A stretch of DNA of 9,349 bases from Nanobdellota archaeon (GCA_018812505.1 JAHJDK010000192.1:1-9349); one strand, 5' to 3'; numbered from the stretch's first letter, positions 1-6,289 are shown. Made by a program: numbers and translations. Notes: generated by a model not told the origin, from the letters alone.

Positions 1-1
1 A

Positions 2-1309
2 GAACTATTAAAAAATAATTTACAGATAAAAAATAACGATTTTAAAAATAAACATGCACTGATAATCGATAATGAAGAAGAATTGAAGATTTTGAATGAG
101 TCAATACTCTGGTTAAGCAAGGAATTTGAAGATTCAGAAAAAGCTAGTTTTGAAGATTTGAAAAAAAAGAAAGAATCATTTGTTGAGCAAAGAATTAAGA
201 TTTTTGAAAATCTGGAGAAGATAAATTCTCGTGAATCAACATTTATTGCTATGAAGAGTAATTCCAATGAGATAATAGATAAGATATCTAGATTAGATAA
301 TTGTCCTGTTTGCTTACAGACAGTTAATGATTCTCATAAGAAAAAAGTTACTGAAAAGGAGAATCTTAAGATAGTTAATATTGAAGAACAAGTAGCTAAG
401 TTGTCTGAGCTTAAAAGGCAGAGAAAAGAAGAACTTAAAGTTTTAGATGATGAGATTAAAGTGTTGGATGAAAGCATTAATCAACAAAAAGTATTGTTAG
501 TCAGGAAAGAACAATTACACCAGTATAAAGAGAAAAAAGAAAAGTTGATGAAAGAACAGTTAAGATTAGAGAAAGAACAATCAGACATTGTGAAAGAGTC
601 GCAAGAGTTAACTAACCTGTTAAATTCAAAAAAAGGTTTACAGGAAAAATACTCTGAAGCGAAACAATTATTAGATAATATAAAAGAAAAGCTTAAGGTG
701 GAAGAGATAAAAAAGGCTGAAAAGATTAGAGAGAAAAAGGTGCTTGAGGAAGTCATGCAAAAACTAATAGTTGAGATAGCAAATAAAGAAGCGTCAAAAA
801 AAGAACTATCCTTTGTAAATGAACTTACTACTTGGTTGATGAAATTCTTCTTGAACTTAATATACTTGATGGAAAAGCAGATAATGCTTAGCATACATCA
901 GGAATTCAATGAACACTTTCAGGATTGGTTTAATATTCTTATAGAAGATGAAAATCTTAATGTCAGACTTGATGAAACATTTTCACCTATCATAGAACAA
1001 AACGGTTATGAAACCTACATGGTTAATTTGTCTGGTGGGGAAAAAACCTCTGTAGCACTAGCTTACAGGCTGGCCTTAAACAAAGTTATAAATGAGTTTA
1101 TAGGATTGGTGAAGACCAAAGATTTGTTGATACTTGACGAGCCGACAGATGGTTTTTCATCAGAGCAGCTTGACAAGATAAGAGACTTGTTAGAACAATT
1201 AAGGATAAAACAGATAATACTAGTCAGTCATGAGCCAAAGCTTGAGAGCTACGTTGATCATATTATAAGGGTTCACAAGGAAGGACATATAACTAGGATT
1301 ATAACATAA
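2..1309 (+). CDS. rad50: Rad50 ATPase, C-terminal part (5' end off the window)
   Basis: SMC-like ATPase that works with Mre11 in processing DNA double-strand breaks. The frame is open from base 2, so the N-terminal Walker A lobe and first coil arm lie off the left edge; a TTG at 83 is not a credible start. Of 435 visible residues, about 1-100 are coil. The zinc hook CPVC (bases 302-313) follows, with a His eight residues beyond its second Cys, then a long Lys/Glu-rich coil. The C-terminal ATPase lobe has signature LSGGE (1028-1042), Walker B LLILDEP (1124-1144), a D-loop region and the switch His in VSHEP. The protein ends naturally after the last ATPase strand. Hook to signature is only about 242 residues, roughly 100 fewer than I recall for Pyrococcus furiosus Rad50, so the arms look short. 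The partner mre11 is often adjacent in archaea and would lie upstream. Identity is very secure. Confidence 0.96.
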   Translation, partial: ELLKNNLQIKNNDFKNKHALIIDNEEELKILNESILWLSKEFEDSEKASFEDLKKKKESFVEQRIKIFENLEKINSRESTFIAMKSNSNEIIDKISRLDNCPVCLQTVNDSHKKKVTEKENLKIVNIEEQVAKLSELKRQRKEELKVLDDEIKVLDESINQQKVLLVRKEQLHQYKEKKEKLMKEQLRLEKEQSDIVKESQELTNLLNSKKGLQEKYSEAKQLLDNIKEKLKVEEIKKAEKIREKKVLEEVMQKLIVEIANKEASKKELSFVNELTTWLMKFFLNLIYLMEKQIMLSIHQEFNEHFQDWFNILIEDENLNVRLDETFSPIIEQNGYETYMVNLSGGEKTSVALAYRLALNKVINEFIGLVKTKDLLILDEPTDGFSSEQLDKIRDLLEQLRIKQIILVSHEPKLESYVDHIIRVHKEGHITRIIT

Positions 1310-1320
1310 TAACATAAAAA

Positions 1321-2244
1321 ATGAGTTCTTTTCCAAAATTGAAAAATAAAGCAATTCTTGCACCAATGGCAGGAGTGACAGATGTTGCATTCAGGGCTTT
1401 AGCCAGAGATTATGGTGCAGCTCTTACTTACACTGAATTTGTCAGCAGCGCAGGTATTGTGAGAGGAAACATGGAAACCTTGCGAATGCTGAAAGTTGAT
1501 TCTTCTGAGAAGCCAATTGGAGTTCAGCTTTTTGGTTCTAGCACTGAAGAAGTTGTCAAAGCTGCGATATTACTGGAGAATAAATTTGATGTGATTGATA
1601 TTAATTGTGGCTGTCCAGCTTATAAAGTAATCAAGACTGGTGCTGGAAGTGATATGCTTAGAAAACCAGAGCTAATCGGAGAACTGGTTGGTAAAGTGGT
1701 TTCTGCTGTTAAGAAACCTGTTACTGTAAAGCTGAGGTTGGGAACTGACAGCAAAAACATAAATGCTTTGAAAGTTGCAAGAATTGTTGAAGATGCAGGC
1801 GCTTCTGCTATTACAGTTCATGGGAGAACTGCAAGACAGGGTTATAGTGGAAATGCAGATTGGGATATTATCAGGAAAGTGAAAGAATCTGTAAATATTC
1901 CTGTAATTGGGAATGGAGATGTCTTTAAGCCGCAAGATTTCAAAGAACGATTGGAAGAGAGTGGTGTTGATTACATAATGATTGGCAGGGCTGCGATGAC
2001 TAATCCTTATATTTTCAGACAGATAATTGATTACTTGGATCTTGGGGTTTATGAGTGGGCTGATAAGAAAGAAATATTTAAAGCTTATATTAAAAAAGCA
2101 GAAAATTACAACATAGATTATCAGCAAGTAAAGAATCATGCTTTGAGTTTTACCAAAGGACTTGTTGGTGGAAAAAACTTAAGAACAGAGCTTGTAAAGT
2201 GCAAAACGATTGAAGATGTGAAAAAGTTTATGAATAAAATTTAA
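1321..2244 (+). CDS. dus: tRNA-dihydrouridine synthase (Dus family)
   Basis: FMN-dependent enzyme that reduces uridine to dihydrouridine in tRNA. At 307 residues it is normal family length. A TIM barrel starts with the FMN-binding segment APMAGVTD (residues about 15-22). The catalytic Cys is residue 98 in DINCGCP, followed by the family pattern KV..TGAGSDML. Barrel strands follow: PVTVKLRLG, ITVHGRTARQGYSG, PVIGNGD and the phosphate-binding IMIGRAAMTNP. The C-terminal 70 residues form the helical tRNA-binding domain. The extra Cys at residue 96, two before the catalytic Cys, is a small oddity. ATG at 1321 is 11 nt after the rad50 stop with no Shine-Dalgarno, so it may be co-transcribed with rad50. 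A weak TATA-like catataac at 1286-1293, inside the end of rad50, could also drive it. Which tRNA position it modifies cannot be read from sequence. Confidence 0.96.
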   Translation: MSSFPKLKNKAILAPMAGVTDVAFRALARDYGAALTYTEFVSSAGIVRGNMETLRMLKVDSSEKPIGVQLFGSSTEEVVKAAILLENKFDVIDINCGCPAYKVIKTGAGSDMLRKPELIGELVGKVVSAVKKPVTVKLRLGTDSKNINALKVARIVEDAGASAITVHGRTARQGYSGNADWDIIRKVKESVNIPVIGNGDVFKPQDFKERLEESGVDYIMIGRAAMTNPYIFRQIIDYLDLGVYEWADKKEIFKAYIKKAENYNIDYQQVKNHALSFTKGLVGGKNLRTELVKCKTIEDVKKFMNKI

Positions 2245-2311
2245 TTCTTATAAACAAAATTTCTATGTTCAAATTTTAGTGATGATTTACTGATTTATTT
2301 TCATAATTTTT

Positions 2312-2326
2312 CAAAAGCTTTAAATA
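2312..2326 (+). promoter_or_regulatory. BRE/TATA promoter of the winged-helix regulator
   Basis: A purine-rich BRE-like stretch (caaaag, 2312-2317) precedes the TATA-like ctttaaata (2318-2326). The box centre is about 27 nt before the ATG at 2349, so transcription would begin at or next to the start codon (leaderless). The rest of the 104-nt gap after dus is AT-rich with a T-rich patch near 2297-2311 that may help end dus transcription. Confidence 0.6.
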
Positions 2327-2348
2327 ACAATTTTCTTTAATAACATTG

Positions 2349-2750
2349 ATGAGGTTTACAAAGATAACAATAATCAGTTCAAGGAAGCCCAGAGATCCTG
2401 ATATTAACGATTTGTTACAATGGTTTGGCGGAAGCCTTGGATTGTTTGGGATAAGAGATAAAGATAAGAGTTGCTTTAGAGTGTTTATTATTTTATTGAA
2501 GAATTTGAAAGAAGAGGGTCCTATAAGTTCTGATGACATCGCTCTTAGGGCAGGTCTTACCAGGGGAACTGTTGTTCATCATTTAAATAGGTTGATGGCT
2601 TCTGGAATTGTGACTGGTGAGAAAGGTGGTTATCAGCTAAAAGTTGACAAGTTGGAATACTTGGTAGATCTCATAAAGGACAACGTTGATAGGGCATTTG
2701 AAAATCTTAAAGAGATTGGACGAGATTTGGATGATAAGCTTGGATTGTGA
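2349..2750 (+). CDS. Winged helix-turn-helix transcriptional regulator (ArsR-like fold)
   Basis: Small cytosolic DNA-binding protein of 133 residues. Residues about 42-98 form a winged helix: a first helix (FRVFIILLKNL), then SSDDIALRAGL, then the recognition helix TRGTVVHHLNRLMASG, and a wing ending at GGYQL. The SxxxIA..xGLTRGTVVHHLNRL pattern is typical of ArsR/MarR-like archaeal regulators. The N-terminal 40 residues, with WFGGSLGLFGIRDKDKSC, are conserved-looking but of unknown role. The last 30 residues are a charged helix suited to dimerisation. No metal-binding Cys/His cluster is apparent, so it is probably not a metal sensor. ATG 2349 is chosen over TTG 2346 because of the TATA spacing. 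Its own promoter and separate position suggest a global or autoregulatory factor; the target genes cannot be inferred. Confidence 0.85.
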   Translation: MRFTKITIISSRKPRDPDINDLLQWFGGSLGLFGIRDKDKSCFRVFIILLKNLKEEGPISSDDIALRAGLTRGTVVHHLNRLMASGIVTGEKGGYQLKVDKLEYLVDLIKDNVDRAFENLKEIGRDLDDKLGL

Positions 2751-2753
2751 AAC

Positions 2754-2762
2754 TTTCTTTTT
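2754..2762 (+). terminator. T-rich stretch after the regulator gene
   Basis: tttcttttt lies immediately after the stop codon of the regulator (2748-2750) and before the cbf5 promoter. Archaeal RNA polymerase terminates at such oligo-T tracts without a hairpin. The tract is interrupted by a C, so this is a weak call. Confidence 0.35.
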
Positions 2763-2766
2763 AAAA

Positions 2767-2785
2767 CCAAAACCTTATTAAAATA
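2767..2785 (+). promoter_or_regulatory. BRE/TATA promoter of cbf5
   Basis: BRE-like ccaaaacc (2767-2774) overlaps the 5' end of the TATA-like cttattaaaata (2774-2785). The centre is about 26 nt before the cbf5 ATG at 2805, again predicting a leaderless transcript. Confidence 0.55.
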
Positions 2786-2804
2786 GCTTCTTATACCTTA
2801 ATTT

Positions 2805-3794
2805 ATGAATAAACTGCCTTTTGAGCTTAAAGAGAGAAAGATTCTTGTTAAGAGGGAGGCTAGTACTGATTCTAAGTTTGGAACGAATCCTGATGATAGA
2901 CCTATAAAACAACTTATCAATTATGGTGTTGTCAACATTGACAAGCCAGATGGTCCATCCAGTCACCAAGTTTCTGCTTATGTCAAACAAATCCTAAATC
3001 TGTCTAAGTCAGGTCATTCAGGAACTCTTGATCCAGGTGTTACTGGTTTGCTACCTGTTGCTCTTGAAAAAGCAACCAGGGTTGTGCAGTCATTGCTAAC
3101 TGCAGGCAAGGAATACGTTTGTTTGATGAGATTGCATAAAGATGTTAGTGAACAATTAATCAGAGATGTGATGGGTTCTTTTGTTGGTAATATAAAACAG
3201 CTTCCACCGAAGAAATGCGCTGTTAAGAGACAGGAACGATACAGAACTATTTATTATCTTGAAATCATAGACATTGATGGTAAAGACGTGCTGTTTAGGG
3301 TTGGAACCCAGGCAGGCACTTATATTAGGAAGTTATGTCATGATATCGGCAGAAAATTAGGTATTGGTGCTAATATGTTTGAACTTAGGAGAACAAAAGT
3401 AGGTCCTTTTAAGGAAGACACCTTGTGTACTTTGCAGGATTTGAAAGATGCTTATTTTTTCTTTAAAGAGAGCGGTGATGAGACTTATTTGAGAAAGCTT
3501 ATAATGCCTCCTGAATACGCTGTTCAGCACTTGCCAAAGATATGGATATTGGATTCTGCGGTTGATGCTTTGTGTCATGGAGCGACGCTTAAAGTTCCAG
3601 GAATTTCAAAGTTGCATACTGGAATTGAGCCTGATATGAAGGTTGCAATTATGACTTTAAAGGATGAATTAGTTATGACTGCTATAGCTCGATTGAACTC
3701 AAACAAGATGTTAAGTGAAGATAAAGGGGTTGCTGCAATGCCTGATCAAGTGTTCATGGCTCCTGGAATTTATCCAAAAATTGAAAAAGTATAA
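2805..3794 (+). CDS. cbf5: rRNA/tRNA pseudouridine synthase Cbf5 (archaeal dyskerin homologue)
   Basis: Catalytic subunit of box H/ACA ribonucleoproteins, which isomerises uridine to pseudouridine in rRNA guided by H/ACA RNA together with Nop10, Gar1 and L7Ae; archaeal Cbf5 can also make tRNA Psi55. The 329 residues match the usual 330-340. The N-terminal extension before the TruB core (residues 1-45) is typical of Cbf5. The TruB domain contains NIDKPDGPSSH and GHSGTLDPGVTG with catalytic Asp76. It then has LPPKKCAVKRQ.R and the motif GTQAGTYIRKLCHDIG. A PUA domain occupies about residues 240-315 (PKIWILDSAV to the IARL region), and the end VFMAPGIYPK is characteristic. ATG 2805 fits its TATA box. 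The protein must act with partners encoded elsewhere. The usual archaeal neighbours (cmk, ribosomal proteins L14e/L34e) are not in this window. Confidence 0.97.
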   Translation: MNKLPFELKERKILVKREASTDSKFGTNPDDRPIKQLINYGVVNIDKPDGPSSHQVSAYVKQILNLSKSGHSGTLDPGVTGLLPVALEKATRVVQSLLTAGKEYVCLMRLHKDVSEQLIRDVMGSFVGNIKQLPPKKCAVKRQERYRTIYYLEIIDIDGKDVLFRVGTQAGTYIRKLCHDIGRKLGIGANMFELRRTKVGPFKEDTLCTLQDLKDAYFFFKESGDETYLRKLIMPPEYAVQHLPKIWILDSAVDALCHGATLKVPGISKLHTGIEPDMKVAIMTLKDELVMTAIARLNSNKMLSEDKGVAAMPDQVFMAPGIYPKIEKV

Positions 3795-3797
3795 AAA
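3790..3797 (+). promoter_or_regulatory. TATA box overlapping the cbf5 stop codon
   Basis: tataaaaa at 3790-3797 overlaps the cbf5 stop (3792-3794). Its centre is about 29 nt before the ATG at 3823, the same spacing as other starts here, so it probably serves the small membrane protein downstream. Confidence 0.5.
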
Positions 3798-3822
3798 GAA
3801 TGACTTTCTAACTATACTTGAA

Positions 3823-4188
3823 ATGGTCAATAAAAATAATTCTAAGAAAAATGTTTCTGGGAAAGAGATTTCTGAAAAATCAACTCCTAAAGTAAGTGCT
3901 ACTGAAAAAAAGAGAATAAAATACAACAAATACGTTTTTTGGGGTTCATGGATAGTATGGTTTTTAGTGATGCTTCCAATGTACATTCCAAACAAATGTG
4001 CTGCTTTTTTTGAACCTATATTACATGCATCTTTCGAATGTCCTATAGTGTCAATGATTATAAGTATGATATTGGGTTCTTTATTCATGGCTTTCCTGAC
4101 TTGGATTGTTGGCTGGATAGTTATATGGTTATACTTTTATCATAAAGAGCTCACTTGGAAGAATATAAAGAATTTTTTCAAGGAATAA
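3823..4188 (+). CDS. Small two-helix membrane protein, unrecognised
   Basis: I do not recognise a family. With ATG 3823 the protein has 121 residues. Residues 1-36 are a Lys/Ser/Thr-rich tail, probably cytosolic by the positive-inside rule. A membrane segment follows at about 38-55 (VFWGSWIVWFLVMLPMYI). A short loop with two Cys (59 and 73) comes next, then a long hydrophobic stretch at about 74-106 and a basic C-terminal tail. If both tails are inside, the Cys pair faces out and could form a disulfide. The frame stays open upstream into cbf5, but an earlier start would lie inside that gene; TATA spacing favours 3823, and TTG 3781 is the alternative. The stop is 15 nt before the next membrane protein, so the two are probably one transcript. 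It is a real gene on grounds of coherent membrane topology and promoter, but its function is unknown. Confidence 0.7.
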   Translation: MVNKNNSKKNVSGKEISEKSTPKVSATEKKRIKYNKYVFWGSWIVWFLVMLPMYIPNKCAAFFEPILHASFECPIVSMIISMILGSLFMAFLTWIVGWIVIWLYFYHKELTWKNIKNFFKE

Positions 4189-4203
4189 AAATAAAAAATT
4201 AAA

Positions 4204-4551
4204 ATGCCAAGAAAGAAGAAATCAAGCGGTAAAACTAGTGCAAAGAATAATCTTAAAACTAAAAAGAACTCTAAAACTCCAAGCAAATCTTGTTGTTCTT
4301 TAAAAGGTCCTTGGAATAGAGATAAAACTGCTTTGGTGTTGTCAATAATTCCTGGTTTGGGACAGCTTTACAAGAAGGATTGGGTTGATTTCTTTGCGAT
4401 TTACTTTGGTTTCTTGGTTGCTTTGTGGTGCTGGGGTGTCAAGAATATTCTTCCTGAGGAAATGTTTTGGTACTCTTTTTTGAATGTTCTTGGTTGGATT
4501 ATACTTTTAGGAACTTACGCTTGGAATCTAGTGGATGCTTATAGGAGTTAA
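4204..4551 (+). CDS. Small membrane protein with TM2/DUF5683-like pattern
   Basis: 115 residues. Residues 1-41 are extremely Lys/Ser-rich and include CC at 30-31, which suggests a cytosolic tail. The membrane part begins LSIIPGLGQLYKKDW (46-60). The SxxPGxGQxY motif leading into a first helix (about 62-79) resembles TM2 and DUF5683 membrane proteins. A second helix spans about 89-107, and the protein ends NLVDAYRS, also like that group. The family link is motif-level only. ATG 4204 has no Shine-Dalgarno. The nearest TATA-like sequence (4163-4170) is about 38 nt upstream, farther than elsewhere in the window, so co-transcription with the preceding gene (15-nt gap) is more likely. The shared design of a basic tail plus two helices suggests the two proteins act together; that is inference. 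Confidence 0.75.
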   Translation: MPRKKKSSGKTSAKNNLKTKKNSKTPSKSCCSLKGPWNRDKTALVLSIIPGLGQLYKKDWVDFFAIYFGFLVALWCWGVKNILPEEMFWYSFLNVLGWIILLGTYAWNLVDAYRS

Positions 4552-4552
4552 T

Positions 4553-4568
4553 CAAAATATTTTTATAT
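4553..4568 (+). promoter_or_regulatory. BRE/TATA promoter that fixes the lipoprotein start
   Basis: caaaat (4553-4558) plus tttttatat (4560-4568). The box centre is about 26 nt before ATG 4591. The earlier in-frame ATG at 4567 lies inside this TATA box, so it cannot be the start of a transcript made here. The MKK start at 4591, which begins a signal peptide, is therefore preferred. Confidence 0.6.
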
Positions 4569-4590
4569 GTTTGTTATTATTAATGGTTAT

Positions 4591-5349
4591 ATGAAGAAAA
4601 TATTATTCTTGTTTATTACTTGCATTTTACTTGTTAGTTGTGGTAATCCTGAAGTGGTTGTTGAACAGGAAGATTCTTTAGATTCATTGATACCTGTAGT
4701 TGATTATGAAGATGTAAATATTGAATCTTTAGGCAACAGGTATGATGGTGTTATTGTAGATGTGCAGGGTACTATTATGAGTGGTGAGCATCAGGGAAAA
4801 CAATTTATGAGGCAGGACATTGTTTATTCTGTTGATAAAAAGAGTTTTAGGAATTATTTTTTGGCGGAGTTAAGACCTGCGTTTGACTGGATTGTTGATA
4901 ATACTCCTGAAGACGCAATCTTTTTGAATTGGTGGGATTATGGTCATATGATTAGAGGTTATACTGGCAGGGAAGTTGTTGTATATTCTCCTTCTGAGGA
5001 TTTGCTTTGGAGTTTGGCAAGTGGTCAATGGGATGTTTCTGGCAGTGGTGATTTTTCTTCTGATGAGTTGATTTCTGATGTTTTATTCGGTTTGTTGTTT
5101 GATGCTGGAAGAACTGCTGTCGTGATGAATAAATACTATGCTGATTATGTTTTTGTTGTTGATGTGGACTTGAATGTGTTTGGTGATATAATTGTTTATA
5201 AGTTGGGTTTGTATAGTGACTTGTCGGATGAAGATAGATTTGCCAAGATTCAAGATTCAGTAATTGCGAAGATGCTTGAAGAAAGTTCTATTAATGGTTT
5301 TGAATTAGTTTATACTGATAATTTTGCCAAGATTTATAAGAAAAATTAG
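4591..5349 (+). CDS. Lipoprotein with stand-alone STT3/AglB-like WWDYG domain
   Basis: 252 residues. Residues 1-17 are a lipoprotein signal: MKK, a hydrophobic core, then lipobox LVSC with Cys17 as the predicted lipid anchor, followed by an acidic linker to about residue 45. The soluble domain resembles the region after the last membrane helix of archaeal oligosaccharyltransferase AglB/STT3. It has FDWIVDNTPEDAIFLN, then WWDYG at residues 114-118 (bases 4930-4944), then a GREVVVYSP strand. Further on is the Rossmann-like segment MNKYYADYVFVVDVD, and the end GFELVYTDNFAKIYK matches the usual STT3 tail pattern. The 13-helix catalytic membrane part and its acidic metal ligands are absent, and I see no clear DK motif, so it should not catalyse glycan transfer alone. 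It may bind acceptor sequons, assist an AglB elsewhere, or have been repurposed. It has its own promoter and a T7 tract after the stop, which argues against a decayed aglB. Confidence 0.75.
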   Translation: MKKILFLFITCILLVSCGNPEVVVEQEDSLDSLIPVVDYEDVNIESLGNRYDGVIVDVQGTIMSGEHQGKQFMRQDIVYSVDKKSFRNYFLAELRPAFDWIVDNTPEDAIFLNWWDYGHMIRGYTGREVVVYSPSEDLLWSLASGQWDVSGSGDFSSDELISDVLFGLLFDAGRTAVVMNKYYADYVFVVDVDLNVFGDIIVYKLGLYSDLSDEDRFAKIQDSVIAKMLEESSINGFELVYTDNFAKIYKKN

Positions 5350-5356
5350 TTTTTTT
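5350..5356 (+). terminator. Oligo-T terminator after the lipoprotein gene
   Basis: Seven T residues directly follow the TAG stop (5347-5349). Such a run is sufficient as an intrinsic archaeal terminator. The next promoter begins about 10 nt later. Confidence 0.6.
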
Positions 5357-5361
5357 CACAA

Positions 5362-5375
5362 AAGGTTTTTAAATA
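5362..5375 (+). promoter_or_regulatory. BRE/TATA promoter of the 124-residue orphan
   Basis: aagg followed by tttttaaata (5366-5375). The centre is 20, 23 or 29 nt before three in-frame GTG codons at 5391, 5394 and 5400. Other genes in the window have about 25-30 nt, so 5394 or 5400 could be the true start. Confidence 0.5.
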
Positions 5376-5390
5376 AACTGTTATTCTTTA

Positions 5391-5765
5391 GTGGTGAAAG
5401 TGTATTGTATTAATGAGCAAATACTACAACGAGAACCTGAACCTACACAGGAATTCATGAAAAACCTGTTGCAAAACATAGATGATGCTGTTTCAGAAGA
5501 TGTAATTGTAAAACATAACCCTTGCAGATTTAAAGCTGATAATACACATATTCTTGATAATGCTTATTTTATAAGAAGAAATAAAGGTTTGATAAATCCT
5601 ATGATTGCACTAGTCTATACAGGAGAATGCTCAGAAAATATTAAAGTATGGTCTTATGATGATAAAATTGATACTGCAATCAACTCAACAATTGCAAGTT
5701 CTGAGTCTAAAGTTGACTTTGAAAAACACTATTTAAGGCAAAGATTTTTAAGGAAACGTATTTAA
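5391..5765 (+). CDS. Hypothetical protein, 124 residues, unrecognised
   Basis: I do not recognise this protein. It is soluble, with no signal peptide or membrane helix. The N-terminal third is charged and helical-looking (PTQEFMKNLLQNIDDAV). The middle alternates strand-like hydrophobic stretches (HILDNAYFIRRN, PMIALVYTG), and the C-terminus is basic (RQRFLRKRI). The start is uncertain: there is no ATG, and GTG codons lie at 5391, 5394 and 5400; the first is given here. The 3' end overlaps by 18 nt the convergent PIN-domain gene. It sits alone between a terminator and that gene. A link to the PIN protein as an antitoxin is conceivable but weak, since antitoxins normally lie upstream on the same strand. 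The promoter and a terminator on its upstream side support a real gene. Confidence 0.6.
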   Translation: MVKVYCINEQILQREPEPTQEFMKNLLQNIDDAVSEDVIVKHNPCRFKADNTHILDNAYFIRRNKGLINPMIALVYTGECSENIKVWSYDDKIDTAINSTIASSESKVDFEKHYLRQRFLRKRI

Positions 5766-6230
5766 CACTTTAACATCATATTCTTTTAAGAAATTTTCAA
5801 GTCTAACATTAAATATGTCATGTTTATCCCTTGTCAGTACATCAGCATCTGTTTTGATTGCTGCTGCAAGCATGACTGCATCACTAGGGTCATGCTCTTC
5901 AGTGTCAAGTTTTGGAAGGATGGACTTCACGAAAGAATGCTCCTGAGCAGGATTGCCAGGATGAACAGGGATTTCTAAAACTAGAAGCTTATCTGTTTTG
6001 TGAATAAATTTTCTCGTAGCAACTTTTACATCATCATGGATGTGGTGCTCGACATGAACTAACTCTTCAACATTAAAACTTGTTACTGCACACTTAAATT
6101 TTTTCATAAGATTACTGAGCTCTTTCTCTTTGTGATGCTCAAAAATCCATATGAAAAAGCAGGTGTCAATCAAAAAATCAATTTTTTCATCCAGAGAAAC
6201 TCTTTTAAGATGATTGAATAATTCTTTCAT
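5748..6230 (-). CDS. PIN-domain protein (putative ribonuclease)
   Basis: 160 residues from ATG 6230. The PIN fold is a Mg-dependent nuclease that usually cuts RNA. The expected acidic residues are present: Asp22 at the end of the first strand (DFLIDTCFFIW), Glu55/Glu56 (SFNVEELVHV), Asp117 in DPSDAVMLAAAI, and Asp135/Asp138 in VLTRDKHDIFN. The pattern LAAAIKTDADVLTRD is classic PIN. About 17 residues precede the first strand. A longer frame from TTG 6278 is possible, but the TATA box at 6251-6260 sits 25 nt before ATG 6230 and inside that extension, so 6230 is chosen. It could be a VapC-like toxin, but no same-strand antitoxin gene adjoins it: upstream is a divergent gene, downstream a convergent one. 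A house-keeping RNA-processing role is equally possible. Confidence 0.85.
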   Translation of the reverse strand: MKELFNHLKRVSLDEKIDFLIDTCFFIWIFEHHKEKELSNLMKKFKCAVTSFNVEELVHVEHHIHDDVKVATRKFIHKTDKLLVLEIPVHPGNPAQEHSFVKSILPKLDTEEHDPSDAVMLAAAIKTDADVLTRDKHDIFNVRLENFLKEYDVKVLNTFP

Positions 6231-6250
6231 AAAAGTTTTTTTATCTGAGA

Positions 6251-6260
6251 TATTATAAAG
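6251..6260 (-). promoter_or_regulatory. TATA box of the PIN-domain gene
   Basis: On the minus strand this reads ctttataata, preceded by a BRE-like ccaaaa, with its centre 25 nt upstream of ATG 6230. It lies back-to-back with the promoter of the divergent 108-residue gene, about 30 nt apart, so the two transcription complexes could interfere. Confidence 0.55.
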
Positions 6261-6274
6261 TTTTGGATTTTTTA

Positions 6275-6289
6275 CCAACTTTTTTAAAC
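6275..6289 (+). promoter_or_regulatory. TATA-like promoter of the 108-residue gene
   Basis: ccaac followed by a T6AAA box (6280-6288), centred about 29 nt before ATG 6315. No Shine-Dalgarno follows. An 8-bp palindrome cgcatgcg (6312-6319) covers the start codon and probable transcription start. Confidence 0.45.

Noticed and set aside
83..85. TTG as the start of a complete Rad50-like coiled-coil protein
   Set aside because: The frame is open back to base 2 with coil-like residues, and Rad50 needs its N-terminal ATPase lobe, so this is a window-edge truncation.
481..894. Minus-strand frame rich in Ser/Phe within rad50
   Set aside because: It is the antisense of a Lys/Glu-rich coiled coil, which produces Phe/Ser-rich shadow frames; no promoter or domain.
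2276..2539. Minus-strand frame covering the regulator promoter and 5' half
   Set aside because: No recognisable domain, and it overlaps a well-supported winged-helix gene and its TATA box.
4567..4590. Eight-residue N-terminal extension of the WWDYG lipoprotein
   Set aside because: ATG 4567 lies inside the TATA box, and the extension would place polar residues before a normal MKK signal peptide.
4591..5349. Decayed remnant of a full-length aglB/STT3 gene
   Set aside because: It has an intact lipoprotein signal, an uninterrupted frame, a correctly spaced promoter and a terminator; no membrane-helix remnants lie upstream in frame.
6231..6278. TTG 6278 start for the PIN protein
   Set aside because: It would put the TATA box inside the coding region; ATG 6230 has the same promoter spacing as the other genes.
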